64,000 nucleotides of DNA, taken from contig NC_003283.11 in NCBI RefSeq assembly GCF_000002985.6, forward strand, positions 6,634,001 to 6,698,000, read 5' to 3'. This stretch comes from Caenorhabditis elegans (taxonomy: Eukaryota; Nematoda; Chromadorea; Rhabditida; Rhabditidae). The notes below the pieces were generated by a model, which made no database searches, was not told the origin of the DNA, and worked only from the letters and a program-made list of their open reading frames with translations. Positions 39,014 to 52,044 of the stretch are shown piece by piece. The number at the start of each line of letters is the position of its first letter. Positions within the stretch are counted from its first letter, which is position 1. The position numbers were made by a program, and so were the translations under genes.

Positions 39014-39131
39014 TAATTTGTATTGAATAAACTTCCAATCCTGATTGCTATTCTCAACGCCTGATAAATTTTAAAAATTGGTTGAATTACAAAAACTCAA
39101 GTGACATCATTACTTATTTAAAAAAGAAACA

Positions 39132-39168
39132 GTCGTTCGCACGCGCAAAGCGCGTGCTCCGACTGGTG
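39132..39168. repeat. GC-rich hairpin
   Basis: CAGTCG..GCACGCGC, a three-base loop, then GCGCGTGC..CGACTG. The arms pair over about 14 of 17 positions. It is probably the core of a dispersed palindromic repeat; no gene is near enough for it to be an obvious terminator. Confidence 0.5.
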
Positions 39169-39325
39169 TACGCTTATTTTAAAGTGCTAATGTAACATTT
39201 TTGTACAGTTACACATTTTCCTGGAGTTTTGCGGACTTTCAAGAAAATTCTAAAACTTTCAAGATTTTTCTAAAAATATTCTAGACCTTTTCAGATCTTT
39301 CTAGAAAATTCTACAACTTTCCAGA

Positions 39326-40031
39326 TTTTTTCAAATTCTAAGCGCTTTCAGAATTAAATTAGAAAATATTTCTAGGTGCCAGAAGCTTCGAGTTCAATCA
39401 AAAAAACTGACCTTCAGGTATATGAATGACCGCATTTTTTTATTGGGAGATTTATTTACTTTAACAATTTCAAAAATTAGTATCTGACTTAAAATGAACT
39501 ACTTTTGAAATGTTTCTTCGGGGACTTGTTTTGAATTTCACACGCTTTCAGAATTTAATTACAAAATTCTTCTAGGTGCCAGAAGCTTCGAGTTTAATCG
39601 AAAAAACTGACCGTCAGGCATATAAATTACCGCATTTTTTATTGGGAGATTTATTTAGTTATCATAATTTCAAAAATTAATATCTGACTAAAAATGACAT
39701 TTTTTTGAAATGTTCCTTCGGGGACTTGTTTCAAATTTTAAGCGCTTTCAGAATTTAATTACATTTTTTTCTAGGTGCCAGAAGCTTCGAGTTCAATCGA
39801 AAAAAACTGACCGTCAGGCATATAAATGACCGCATTTTTTATTGGGAGATTTACTAAGTTATCATAATTTCTAAATTTAATTTCTGACTTAAAATGAACT
39901 TTTTTGAAAATGATTCTTCGGGGACTTGTTTCAAATTTTAAGCACTTTAGAATTTAATTACAAATTTTTTCCTGGTGCCAGAAGCTTCGAGTTCAATCAA
40001 AAAAACGGACCTTCAGGCATATAAATGACCA
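39326..40031. repeat. Tandem repeat with ~200-base unit, about 3.5 copies
   Basis: The word GTGCCAGAAGCTTCGAGTT recurs at about 39376, 39575, 39774 and 39975, a spacing of 199-201 bases. Other shared words include ACTGACCGTCAGGCATATAA, TTATTGGGAGATTTA and CTTCGGGGACTTGTTT. Copies differ by scattered substitutions and small indels. No conserved reading frame. Confidence 0.85.
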
Positions 40032-40267
40032 GAGCTCAATTTTGTTGATAAGAAAATAATTTGTTTGTGTACTGTCTGTTGTGAGCTGATATGAATGCAA
40101 AAAGTTAAACTTTTAAACGCCGCGTGTCTTCTCTCACTTTTCGCTCGTCAATTCTCTAACAACGCTTTGAATTTCAAAATCAAATTTTTCTGTAAAAATG
40201 TTTTATTTTTAAATTTTTTATGTTAAAAGACACAAAATTCAATATTCATAATTTATATTGTTTCAGA

Positions 40268-42326
40268 ATGGGTGGTCATCTTTCACATCTAAAACCAAAA
40301 CCACTTCTGAATGTTTTAAACTCGACATGCGGTCCAGTTCAGGGAAACCTTTATCGTCATGTGAGAATTCCGAGAAACCACTATTTTTTCATTTCTAAAA
40401 ATAAAGTTTTTAAGGGAAATGAAGAGGTCCATGGTTATTTGGGGATTCCATATGCTCAACCACCAATCGGAATACTTCGATTCAAAAAACCTGTCAGTGC
40501 GGACGTTTGGACAGAAACCAGAGATTGCACGAAGTACGGTCCCAGGTGCCCTCCCTCTGGAATGCTCTATGAGAATCTCCAACTGCCGAATACAGACATT
40601 CCAGATGAAGCAAACTGTTTGAGTTTGAATGTGTTTTGTCCTCAGTGGGAAATTAAGCAATCGGTGGGCACTTTTACAACTGAGTTGAGGAGAAAATATA
40701 ACATTTCAGGCAAAACATCCAGTTATGATTTTCATTCACGGTGGTGGTTTCGAGCTTAGTGCATCCAAAGACTATTGTGATTATTCTCTTTCTGGGTAGA
40801 ATAATTTATTGGAGTAAAAGTATGGGATTCATATTTTTTCAGAACTCTTCCACTGAAAGATGTCATTGTCGTAACTGTGAATTATCGGGTCGGCGCTCTC
40901 GGATTCCTTACTACAGGAGATGATTCCTGTCGTGGAAACTTTGGACTATGGGATCTTACTTTGGCTCTGAAATGGGTCTCCACGCATATTTCTTCTTTTG
41001 GTGGAGACCCGAAGAACGTGACTCTTTTTGGACAGAGTGCTGGAGCAGTTTGTGCAGATTTGCTCAATTTAAGCCCTTATTCTAGAGGCAAGTATGAATA
41101 CTTAAATCCAAAATAGATTTATTACTTCAGATTTATTTCATAAATTGATAATTATGTCCGGAAGTGCTCATGTTCCATTTGCAATTCGAACTGAAGAAAA
41201 TCAAGCGCTTGTTTGCATGGAATATGCTAGAAGCAGAGGGTTTTCCGGGTCAGGTATTTTTGATCTGACCAGTTTTGAGAATAAATTGTGTTTTTAGGTT
41301 CAGCGGAACTCCTGGAGTTTTTTGAAAACCTACCTATCGAGAAACTATTAGAGAAGACGGGATTGAAACATACCGTTTCTATAGATCTATCGTTTGCACC
41401 AAATTTGGACGGTGACTTCTTCCCAAAACCACTTGAAGAACTTCGGCGAGAAACTCGAAAAAAGCCGGTCATTGTTGGAATGATGGAAGACGAAGGCCTT
41501 ATTACAGGTTCAATTTCAAAATAATTACTTTAAATAATTAAGATAGTTTTCAGCATTTGCAGACGGAGATTTTACAACTTGTGAAGAAAATTTTAAAAGA
41601 CGAGTTGAATCCGAATACAGAGGTGACGTAGTAGAAAATCCAGAAAATGTGCAGAAAAATATAATGAATTTTTACACAAATTACTGTGATGAATCGGAGG
41701 AAAGAAAACTTGTTGATGTAAGCTTAAAGGAAACTCCAGCTTTTTTCACTAATAAGTATTTGATATCTTATTTTAGTACATTGGACATTCTGTGTACAAC
41801 GCTGGAGTTCTACTGTCTGCCGAAAGTTTAGCTCGAGCTGGGAACTGTGTGTATTTCTATGTATTCGATTTCTGGAACCCAGATGGTTTTGGACCTGTTG
41901 GGAGCATTGTGCCATTTAAAGGTTTCCGTTTTCAAAGTTTTCCGTTTTCAAACTTTTTGAAATGTTTTAGGTGCTGCACATTGCAGTGAACTACGTTACA
42001 TTATTGGTGAAGGAGTGTACAGCAAATTTGATGCAAATGAAAAAGATTTGAAAATGATGGAATATATGACTACTATGTTCACTAATTTTGCAAAATATGG
42101 GTATTTTTCAATTGTTTCTAACAGAAAATATGTTTATTTATTCAGAAATCCTAATATACCCGGCGTGACAAACTGGGAAACTTACACCGAAGGAAGTCGA
42201 CATTTTCACATTGATTCAACTGACAGTGAAATGAAAGACAGTTTTCAAGAAAACCGCTGCCAATTTTTGAAACAAATACAAGAGCAAAGCAAGCGTTATC
42301 AGCACATTTTCTACGGGAAAAAATAA
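40268..42326 (+). CDS. Carboxylesterase, second of three tandem paralogs
   Basis: Ten exons (40268-40360, 40415-40663, 40710-40795, 40843-41087, 41131-41253, 41298-41507, 41554-41717, 41777-41921, 41971-42100, 42146-42326) encode 541 residues. The triad is complete: oxyanion HGGGFE, serine in FGQSAGA, acid in MMEDEGLITG, histidine in AAHCSELRYIIGEG. It starts MGGHLSHLKPKP, again an N-myristoylation consensus with no signal peptide. The intron after 41087 uses a GC donor (TCTAGAG|GCAAGT) at the exact position where both paralogs have GT. It has more introns than its neighbours. Splice acceptor TTTCAG lies one base before the ATG. Probably K11G9.2. Substrate unknown. Confidence 0.88.
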
Positions 42327-42799
42327 CTACTAACTATTCTCTCTGTATTTTAATCTCTCCTCTCGTGTTTTGAAAATTTGTGACCCATTTTGTGTCAATA
42401 AACTACAAAAAGGCGGGGCGAAAGAGAAATAGAGTGTTGTCTGAGGAGGAAGCGATTACACAATGTTTGGCAAAAGATGAGAGACAACAAATAAATAGAG
42501 GAGATATAGAGGGTAAAGAATAGACATTTGATTGAAAAATCAGTTTTTTTTTTCACTTTTATTTTTGGATAGTTTTGTTCCTTGTTTTCCAGAGTCCGAA
42601 AAGTTTAAAAAAAAACAAGTTGATTAATTCTAGTATTTTTATTGATTTTAATGGCTTTGAATTTTTTTACAAAACTACAGAGCTTGAAAACTTGATAAGA
42701 TATGGTTACTATCGCTTATTTGTTATCAATAGATTTCTGGTACATGCCTATTTTGTTTCTTCTTTTTTTTTCTATGAACAGAAAAACGAAGTTTTCAGA
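42327..42799. other. Short gap between esterases 2 and 3
   Basis: About 470 bases. A CAATAAACTA poly(A)-type signal lies near 42397-42402, then a purine-rich stretch and a T-rich segment, ending in TTTTCAG one base before the next ATG. An independent promoter is more likely than an operon, but this was not settled. Confidence 0.4.
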
Positions 42800-45053
<2,254 letters not shown>

Positions 45054-45656
45054 AGACATATTTGTTTCATTATGATGCTTGAAGATTCAATAAAAATTTA
45101 TTGAATAATATAGTGTTTATTAAGTAACGGTACAGTTTGCAAAGAAACCACCAAGACTAGAGAGATCACATTGTACAGCTGGAGAGGGGGAGGTTAACAT
45201 GGAAAATTGGATAAATATTAGAATACAAGTTGAAGGAACATTTTCTGATTAACTAAAAAAAGCCAGAAAACTTAAATGGAGAAAACACACAAAAACAAAC
45301 AAAGAAAAAATGAAAAGGTGAAAATTGACTAGATTCACTTTCAGCAAAAAAAAATACAGTGAGGCGACGCTCTGGAATGTATGTGAAGTACTTGATAAAT
45401 GCTTGAACTGCGGATATTCAAAATAATACTGCGAAATGACGCAAAAAAAATCTTATGGCATGACTAGAATTCACTCAGCAATTTGGAAAAGGAGATCAGT
45501 GACAAGATCAGAAAAATAGACTATTAGGTATATAAAATGGGAGATCATTTGGAAAGCCAAAAAAGGATAAAGAAATGAGGTCAACTCGGGAGATATACAG
45601 TGGATAGTTGGTTGACCGGGGGAAATTGTAAAGAGTTAGGTAGTCGAAAAGTGTGA
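45054..45656. other. Convergent 3' flanks of esterase 3 and egl-46
   Basis: About 600 bases between two genes that point at each other. An AATAAA at about 45090-45095 serves the esterase. The remainder, rich in A and G on the plus strand, is probably egl-46 3' UTR. No frame is supportable. Confidence 0.45.
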
Positions 45657-47567
45657 TTACATTGTTGGAATAACTCTTGAGAGCAAATCCTGAAGAGGCG
45701 ATCTTTGACACGTCGACGAGTGCAGCTTGAGCATCTTCTTTGTTGGAAATGAGTTGAAGCAGGTGGAGCAGGAGACAATTGTTGAGGATTGTGCGGGTGG
45801 AGAGCCACCGAGCTCATTACGGGGTTTGTGCCAACGACGATGTGATGCCAAATTGGCCGGACATGAGAACACCTGCAAAAATGGAGCAAATTGTGTGTTT
45901 GTTTGTAAAGAACAGATAGAGGGAGAGAGAAAGCTGAGAATCATGGACCAGCTGGTTGGTACTGAAAGAAGCCGGCTCGCAGCAGGGGGTGTCGATAAAT
46001 AGAAAAAGCCAAGGGAACCCGACTCGTGAAGAGCACTGGATTACTGTTTTGTCAAGTGGCGAGAGGGATTAAGATGGTTTGCTGACTCTTATGACGATAC
46101 AAGGGTAGTCAAGTAAGTGATATAGATGAGCTTGACAGGTGGGAGTAATGAGTATAGGAGTACTATAGTATTCAACCTTTCGTTTTTGGGTTCTATGACT
46201 AATCTATCAGAATTCTTGAAAGTTTTGTAGTCTGAAGTAAATTTGCTTCCTGTTATCTAGAACTTCTGATCAGAAGCAATAATCCAAAGAATCAACAAAC
46301 CTTGTCACAATCCGGACATTTGTATTCCTCGTGAGCAATTCTTGGACATTTGTGTTGTGCCAGCTTGAACACGTCCTCGTATTTCACCTTGCACAGCCGG
46401 CAGATACAGTCTCCAATGACATTTGGAATCTCGTCAATCTTTTGTCTTGACTCCTCGGTGACCTGGAATGAAAACAATATGCTTGGAATTTGTTAATTTG
46501 AATCCGGTAATTGTTGAATCTCAATTAAACAAATCTAACCAACCTCTACATATGCTGCTGTCTCATCGAGCAAATCAGCTTCTTTTTGGAGCTCCTCCAC
46601 AGATTTCACATCCGCCTCCTCCTGCAACAAAAATATTATTATCCGTTCGTTTTCTCGGTGTCATTAGCAATAAATCAAGCGAGCGCTCAATCTGAGACGG
46701 TTGTCAGAGAATGCCGCAAGACAAAAGTGGCAGACGGTCGCTGGTCAGCGGGTGGTAATTAACCCAAGCTTTTGCTCCTTCTTTTTTCTGCGCCGCACCG
46801 CTTTCCGGCACCTCTTATGTGCCTTCGTTTTCAAAAGCTCTCATATGCTAATCACGTCTAATTAAGACAATCGGTGCCGAATTGTTTTTGCTCATAGAGG
46901 AAAGAAGGAGAAGCTTAGAAAGAGCCGATAGCTTTACTCACCTTTATGAACATACCGCTGACTGGAGAACTGGTCACAGTGTCTTCATTCAGTTTTCGAA
47001 GCTTTGTCTTTTTCGGGTCTATCGGTAGAGGACGTTTTCGAGATTGATGGGGGAATGGGAGAAACTCTTTTTGGATGGTCGGTTCTTGGAAAAGCTGAAA
47101 ACAATTTTTTAGAACACATTTTTAGATACCTCAAGAACATAATAGTGTCAAGTGATCTGGAGAACTTATTATGAATACTATGATCGCCTTATTTGCAGTG
47201 AAAATCACATTCCCCTATAGTCATCAGTAGAACAGGTAGAAGTTGGTATAAATTTTTGATCTTTCAATTAAGAAAAAAGGTATCAATGTCTAGATAAGAC
47301 ACACCTATCACTAACCGGTTGAGGTGCCAGCTTCGCGCTGAACTGAATTTGCTGCTGCTGGATCTGGTAGAGCGCAAGCATCTGTTGAACTAGCGTTGGG
47401 TTCCAGAACATTGGAAGTGTAGGGAACACTGTTTGCGTGGAACAGTCAAAGTCCAACGTTTTATCCAAATTTTCATCATTGGATACGGTAGATGTTGTAG
47501 ACGGCACTGGACTCGGATTCGTCGATGATAATATTGCTTTGACCCAAAAGTCATTCATAGGCACCAT
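45657..47567 (-). CDS. egl-46: INSM-family zinc-finger transcription factor EGL-46
   Basis: Five exons (47567-47316, 47094-46942, 46621-46544, 46462-46301, 45872-45657) encode 286 residues. The N-terminal half is low-complexity (Ser/Thr/Pro, then Gln-rich QIQQQQIQ). A basic KRPLPIDPKKTKLRK segment could be the nuclear localisation signal. Three zinc fingers follow: a CRLC...HKC variant, a canonical [21 protein letters not shown] C2H2 finger spanning the last splice junction, and a CSTC...HSSTC finger ending in Cys. EGL-46 works with EGL-44 (TEAD) to set neuronal fates such as FLP and HSN (known biology). TTTCAG lies 6 bases before the ATG. Long 5' intergenic DNA fits complex neuronal control. 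Confidence 0.95.
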
Positions 47568-50500
47568 GGCCTTCTGAAATCAAAACGATATAAAATGGAT
47601 CGAAAAAAGATATGGGTTACGGTAGATGTGAACGAAAAAAGAAAAGGTGTCTGACTCTGACCGTCTGGTGTCCTCAATTGACCGTGGCACGTACACACTA
47701 ACCTCCTTTTATATGGGAGAAGGCACAAGGCTGGCAGCTGCTGCTCCCGAGTCTCCGCCCCGAAGACACCTTACAAGAAGGGGAGCGAGTGAGCAATTAA
47801 CATGGAAATTGGGTCGAGATTTTGTGAAATTGGAAATTTCAATGTTTTTTTCGTCAAAAATAAAGATTGTCAATGGGTAAATTTGATAGATGAGTGACGA
47901 AATCTAGAAATTCGATTTTTGAGTTGTGTAACTTTTGAGGGATAGAAGAAAAAGGGAAAATCTCAGTAAAACAACTGATGAATTCTCAATAGCTTGAAAT
48001 TGGGCATTTCGTAACCTATTGTGAAATTTTATTTGTGTTCACTGTTGAATTTTTCCTTCCACAGAAATTCTTTGGATTGAGATTTTATCAATGAAATTTT
48101 TATTGGCATTTGAAAAGTGGCAATTACTAAGTTTTTGCCACTTTTCGAGAAAACTATAGCAATGCCGCATGTTCGAATTCCTCTCAGTGCTTGATAAATA
48201 TTAATTTTAAACATAAGTAAACTATAAAATTCGAAGGTATAATTGTTTTTGATCGACGACTTCCAAAAAGTGAAAAAAACAACAAAAAAAAATTGAAAAG
48301 TTGCACTATAATATCTGCTAATTTTGGCACCATAAGAGTGGTTTTTAACAATTTCCCCACTGCCGCAAAAATAATATTTTAAATTCAGAGAATCACTGGA
48401 AAGAATCTAAAGAGTCTATAAGTCTGTACAAATATATTTGATACAAATATCAGTAATTTTATAACGGTATGTATTTTTATGATCTACAATTATCCTTGCT
48501 CCCATAAATCTTATTTTGCCTGTAAACCAGGTGTACTCGCCTAATTGGCGAACAATATGTGTTACGAACAGTTGTATAATTCCACGCGTAATAAGAAGGC
48601 GTCAATTAGCGGACGTTTATTCCACCTCCTCTTTCTTTTATACTTTCAATCGCCCAAATTGTTTACCACTTGTAGCACATCTCCTCTTCCAAGTCAATCA
48701 CTTTTCCATATTTGGTAGCAACACGGGCAGGTGTCTCCTGGTGTCTCTTGGGACGAGCCGCGTTTAGAAGTGCTCACGGAAGAGAAGATGAGCATAAATT
48801 AAAAAGTGAGCAGTGCATTAAAAAAGGAACGCAGTGCCATGGGTTGATGACACCGACAGTGACCGTGCCAGGCGCGCGTTTAGTGTTCCGATTTGTTGCT
48901 ATGGAAACGTTTGGCGAGATGATGGGACTCTTTGATGAACAGGTTTTTTGATGGGTGCCTCGCAAAGTTGAATTTGAGCAAAGACTGAAGTGAGGGAATA
49001 TGTGCATTGTGTTGTGAATGCCATAATCAGTTATCTTAGCATTGAGCAGAAGCATACGAAATAGTTTGAGTTTGAATCGTGGTTAAATTTTTAATCTGTA
49101 CAGAAAATCAAACTGTACGACGATAAATGTACTACCTAGAGACCTCAATTTTGGCCACATTTGGAATATTATTGTGAGAATATACAAAGTTGCAAGAGCT
49201 AGCCCTATATCCAAAATAATTTATCTCAAGCTGAGGGTATATTTATCAGTAATTTATTACCTAAAAGTCCGCAACATTAATTCATCTACCGTCTGTCAGC
49301 TGCATGCTTATGGCCCAATTAGTCGCATGTTCGTGAATACCTAAAAGATAATCAATCAGTCTAGATGTTGTGCCCATGCAGCAGGCAGACCATCTGTACG
49401 TGCCCTTGGCAAACAGCCGTATCATTTCGATTTGCATATACTGTACTACTTGCATCTGTCGTTGGGTCTGTCGTCACAAAAATAACAAATCGATGGGTCC
49501 TGGTACCCATCATCGTTCATCTTCCGCCTCCTCACGGAAATCGACACCTGTTCGAGAATTTGTAACATGCCAATTAGGACTGCGAAAAGTGAGGGTTATC
49601 CGAGGTGGGAGCAGATGCTCCTGTCCCGGCTTGTCCGGGTCAATCTTTTCATCCATCCAATTACGGTAAACCCATGGGGATCAAAGCGTGTTAGAAGATA
49701 AAGTGAGTAAAGAAGTAAACAACAATCTGCAACACGATTTCCCGATTTTAAATGCATTTGAGAGCACCGAGAGCACCGAAATGAAGTGTCAATCAAAAAT
49801 CCTCTGGAATAGAGGTGTGTTTGTGCATTGAAGAGCTTTTGGGTAGAGAGGGACCTGCTGACACACATACATGCGTACCCGGGGAGACAAACAATGAATA
49901 ATAGATGACAAAATTGGCACCGAGATATATGGGTGACATGTTCTAGCTTATAATATTGTTACATGTCGCCCCCAACAACCTGTCTGGTAAACATCACCAC
50001 TACCTTCTGTTGGGATTGAATTTTATAGTATTGAATTGAACAAGGGAATACGTTCGGTGATTTTAAATTAGCTCGGGAACGGTAGAAATTTACCAATAAG
50101 GGCGGTGAGTTTGATTGTAAACTCAGCGTTTGGGAAAACAGATAATGAAGTTTTACACTCCTGGGTTTCAGATTGAGATTCTCACCTCAAAATGACCTAG
50201 ATTCTATATTGAGCTATAATGACACTACAGTACACCTTTACATTTTTTTTCGGTCTTGTCGAAATTTCAAAAATCACAGTAAAGGAAATATTCAAATTTC
50301 AAATCTTGAATCACGCATTTTGCAAACAATGTTCTTCAAATCTTAATCTTGTTACCATTCAACCTCCCATCGAATTCACACCAAAATCGGCTTCCCCGTG
50401 TATTCCTGAATCTTTTGTTCATTGAAGACACAAATTTCATAATTCTCAAATCTAATAAAGTACCCTTTCACAAGGTGTAGATAGATACCATCAACCAATT

Positions 50501-52044
50501 AGTTCGGATTAAAGAACTATGTCCGACCGACGTCTCGCGCACTTTTCATTTCATCTTGCATCTGGCGTGAACTGAGCTGCCATTTAATGCCAAATCCGAG
50601 AGGCGAACGTTCCGAAGGCGGATTTCAATAGTGAGAAGACTGAAGGGGTGACCAAAAACGGAAGGAAAACATCTGGAAAGGATAAGTGTGACCGGGTCAT
50701 TGGAAGACGCCACCTGCTCCGGCCGGCCGAACAGTGCGCGAAACTAAATGCCTCTCTCGTGTAATTACAATCCAATTCATTGGTGCCATGCATTGGTATT
50801 ATGGTGAGGTAATTAAGTGGGCTAAGGATAAGTGGACGTGTTATGGGTCAAACACACGAGACTGATACACATTGGAGCAATGGAGGACAGGTGTTCGTAA
50901 TACGTGGATGAATGACCGGACAAACTGGGTCAGACATTGTATAATGACAAAACTTCCGGTGTTGAGCTCATTTGGGAATGGATAAAAATATCACATTTCA
51001 TGTAAGGGTAACTGAAATTTGTAAGTTTGAAAGTACTATAGGGTGACGACTTTTGGGTACTTTATAGGAAGTTGTGTGGTTTGAAAAGTTCGACTTGGAA
51101 ACCGCAACAGTTTCAGACAACAAATGATGAAAATTTTAAGATTTTTTTGTTTCAGCTTTCCCAATTCTTCCAGCTCATTGCACAATTTTCAGAGTAATGA
51201 TAACATCAAGTTGAGAAAAATTGTTTATTAATAAATTTATATAAATCTGAATGCAACCAAGACGGCCAAGATTTTTTTGCAGATCCCCGAGATCGCATTT
51301 CGGATGACTCTGAAAATATAATGAAAGTTATCCTACTATCAGTATCTAGTGTATATGACTGTCGAAAATTGTTCCCCAAGCTGATTTTTAACACTTTAAA
51401 CATGCTCCTTATTTCTAGTTTTTGTGTCTTGTTTAAGATAATTCTTCACTATTTTACAAGTACTCCTTTCCCATAACCCATAAATTTCTATATAATTTGC
51501 GAAAGCACCATGAACGTTCAAATGACTCGAAGATATGTATGTGTTCATAGCTTTCGCAGAGCGTCTATGCTTTTTTACGACCGTGTTTCCTGTGCTTGCC
51601 GCATTTCAATAGAGAGGGACAGTTTGTGGTAGTGTGTCCGAATGTCCAAATGAGAGGGGGGAGTAAAATGAAAAGAGAAGAGAAGACATGCAAATGTCAT
51701 GGTATGGTGAATTGAGCGGGTACGAAAGGCACTAGGAGTCGAAAAGCAGATGTTTTAGTGGCCGAACGGGCAGATGGACACGTTTATGCATCAAGAGAGA
51801 TGTGCTCGAACCAATAATGTGTTCATTGCAAAAATTGGAATGCAGTAGGGAACAAACGGGCAGTAGATACACGTAATCAGTTGGGAATTAAGTGAAATTC
51901 AGGATGGTTTGAGTCTGAAAATTGACTCTGAAATAGGACAACAATGAGATGACAGATTAAAGAATAAATGTAGAAATGGGACAACTTGCGATCAATAGAA
52001 GTAAAACAAAATGAAATTGAGCGTAACATTTCTGGCAAAAATCA
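47568..52044. promoter_or_regulatory. egl-46 upstream region
   Basis: About 4.5 kb with no supportable gene. Several non-repetitive islands of higher GC (about 48700-48960, 49260-49700, 50520-50790) stand out and would be natural enhancer candidates for egl-46. A POU-type octamer ATTTGCAT lies at 49430-49437. A dispersed repeat occupies about 48110-48365. Confidence 0.4.
48111..48365. repeat. Dispersed repeat, copy A
   Basis: It begins with a hairpin (GAAAAGTGGCA ... TGCCACTTTTC) and ends with ATTTTGGCACCATAAGAGTGG ... CCCCACTG. A related copy occurs near 52215-52365, sharing the AAAAGTGGCA hairpin and a ~50-base end that is about three-quarters identical by eye. Confidence 0.5.

Larger units (their letters stand above)
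37999..40267. other. Repeat-filled gap between esterases 1 and 2
   Basis: Nearly all of this 2.3-kb gap is repeated DNA: a degenerate mariner element (38067-39013), a GC-rich hairpin (39132-39168), and a ~200-base tandem repeat (39326-40031). The likely poly(A) signal of esterase 1 (AATAAA, 39026-39031) lies beyond the mariner. The last 230 bases hold the promoter and trans-splice site of esterase 2. Confidence 0.6.

Noticed and set aside
39132-39168. Hairpin as a transcription terminator
   Set aside because: Hairpin-T terminators are bacterial; in this nuclear DNA it is better seen as part of a dispersed palindromic repeat.
39326-40031. CRISPR array
   Set aside because: The units are ~200 bases, contiguous and diverged, without spacers, and the genome is eukaryotic.
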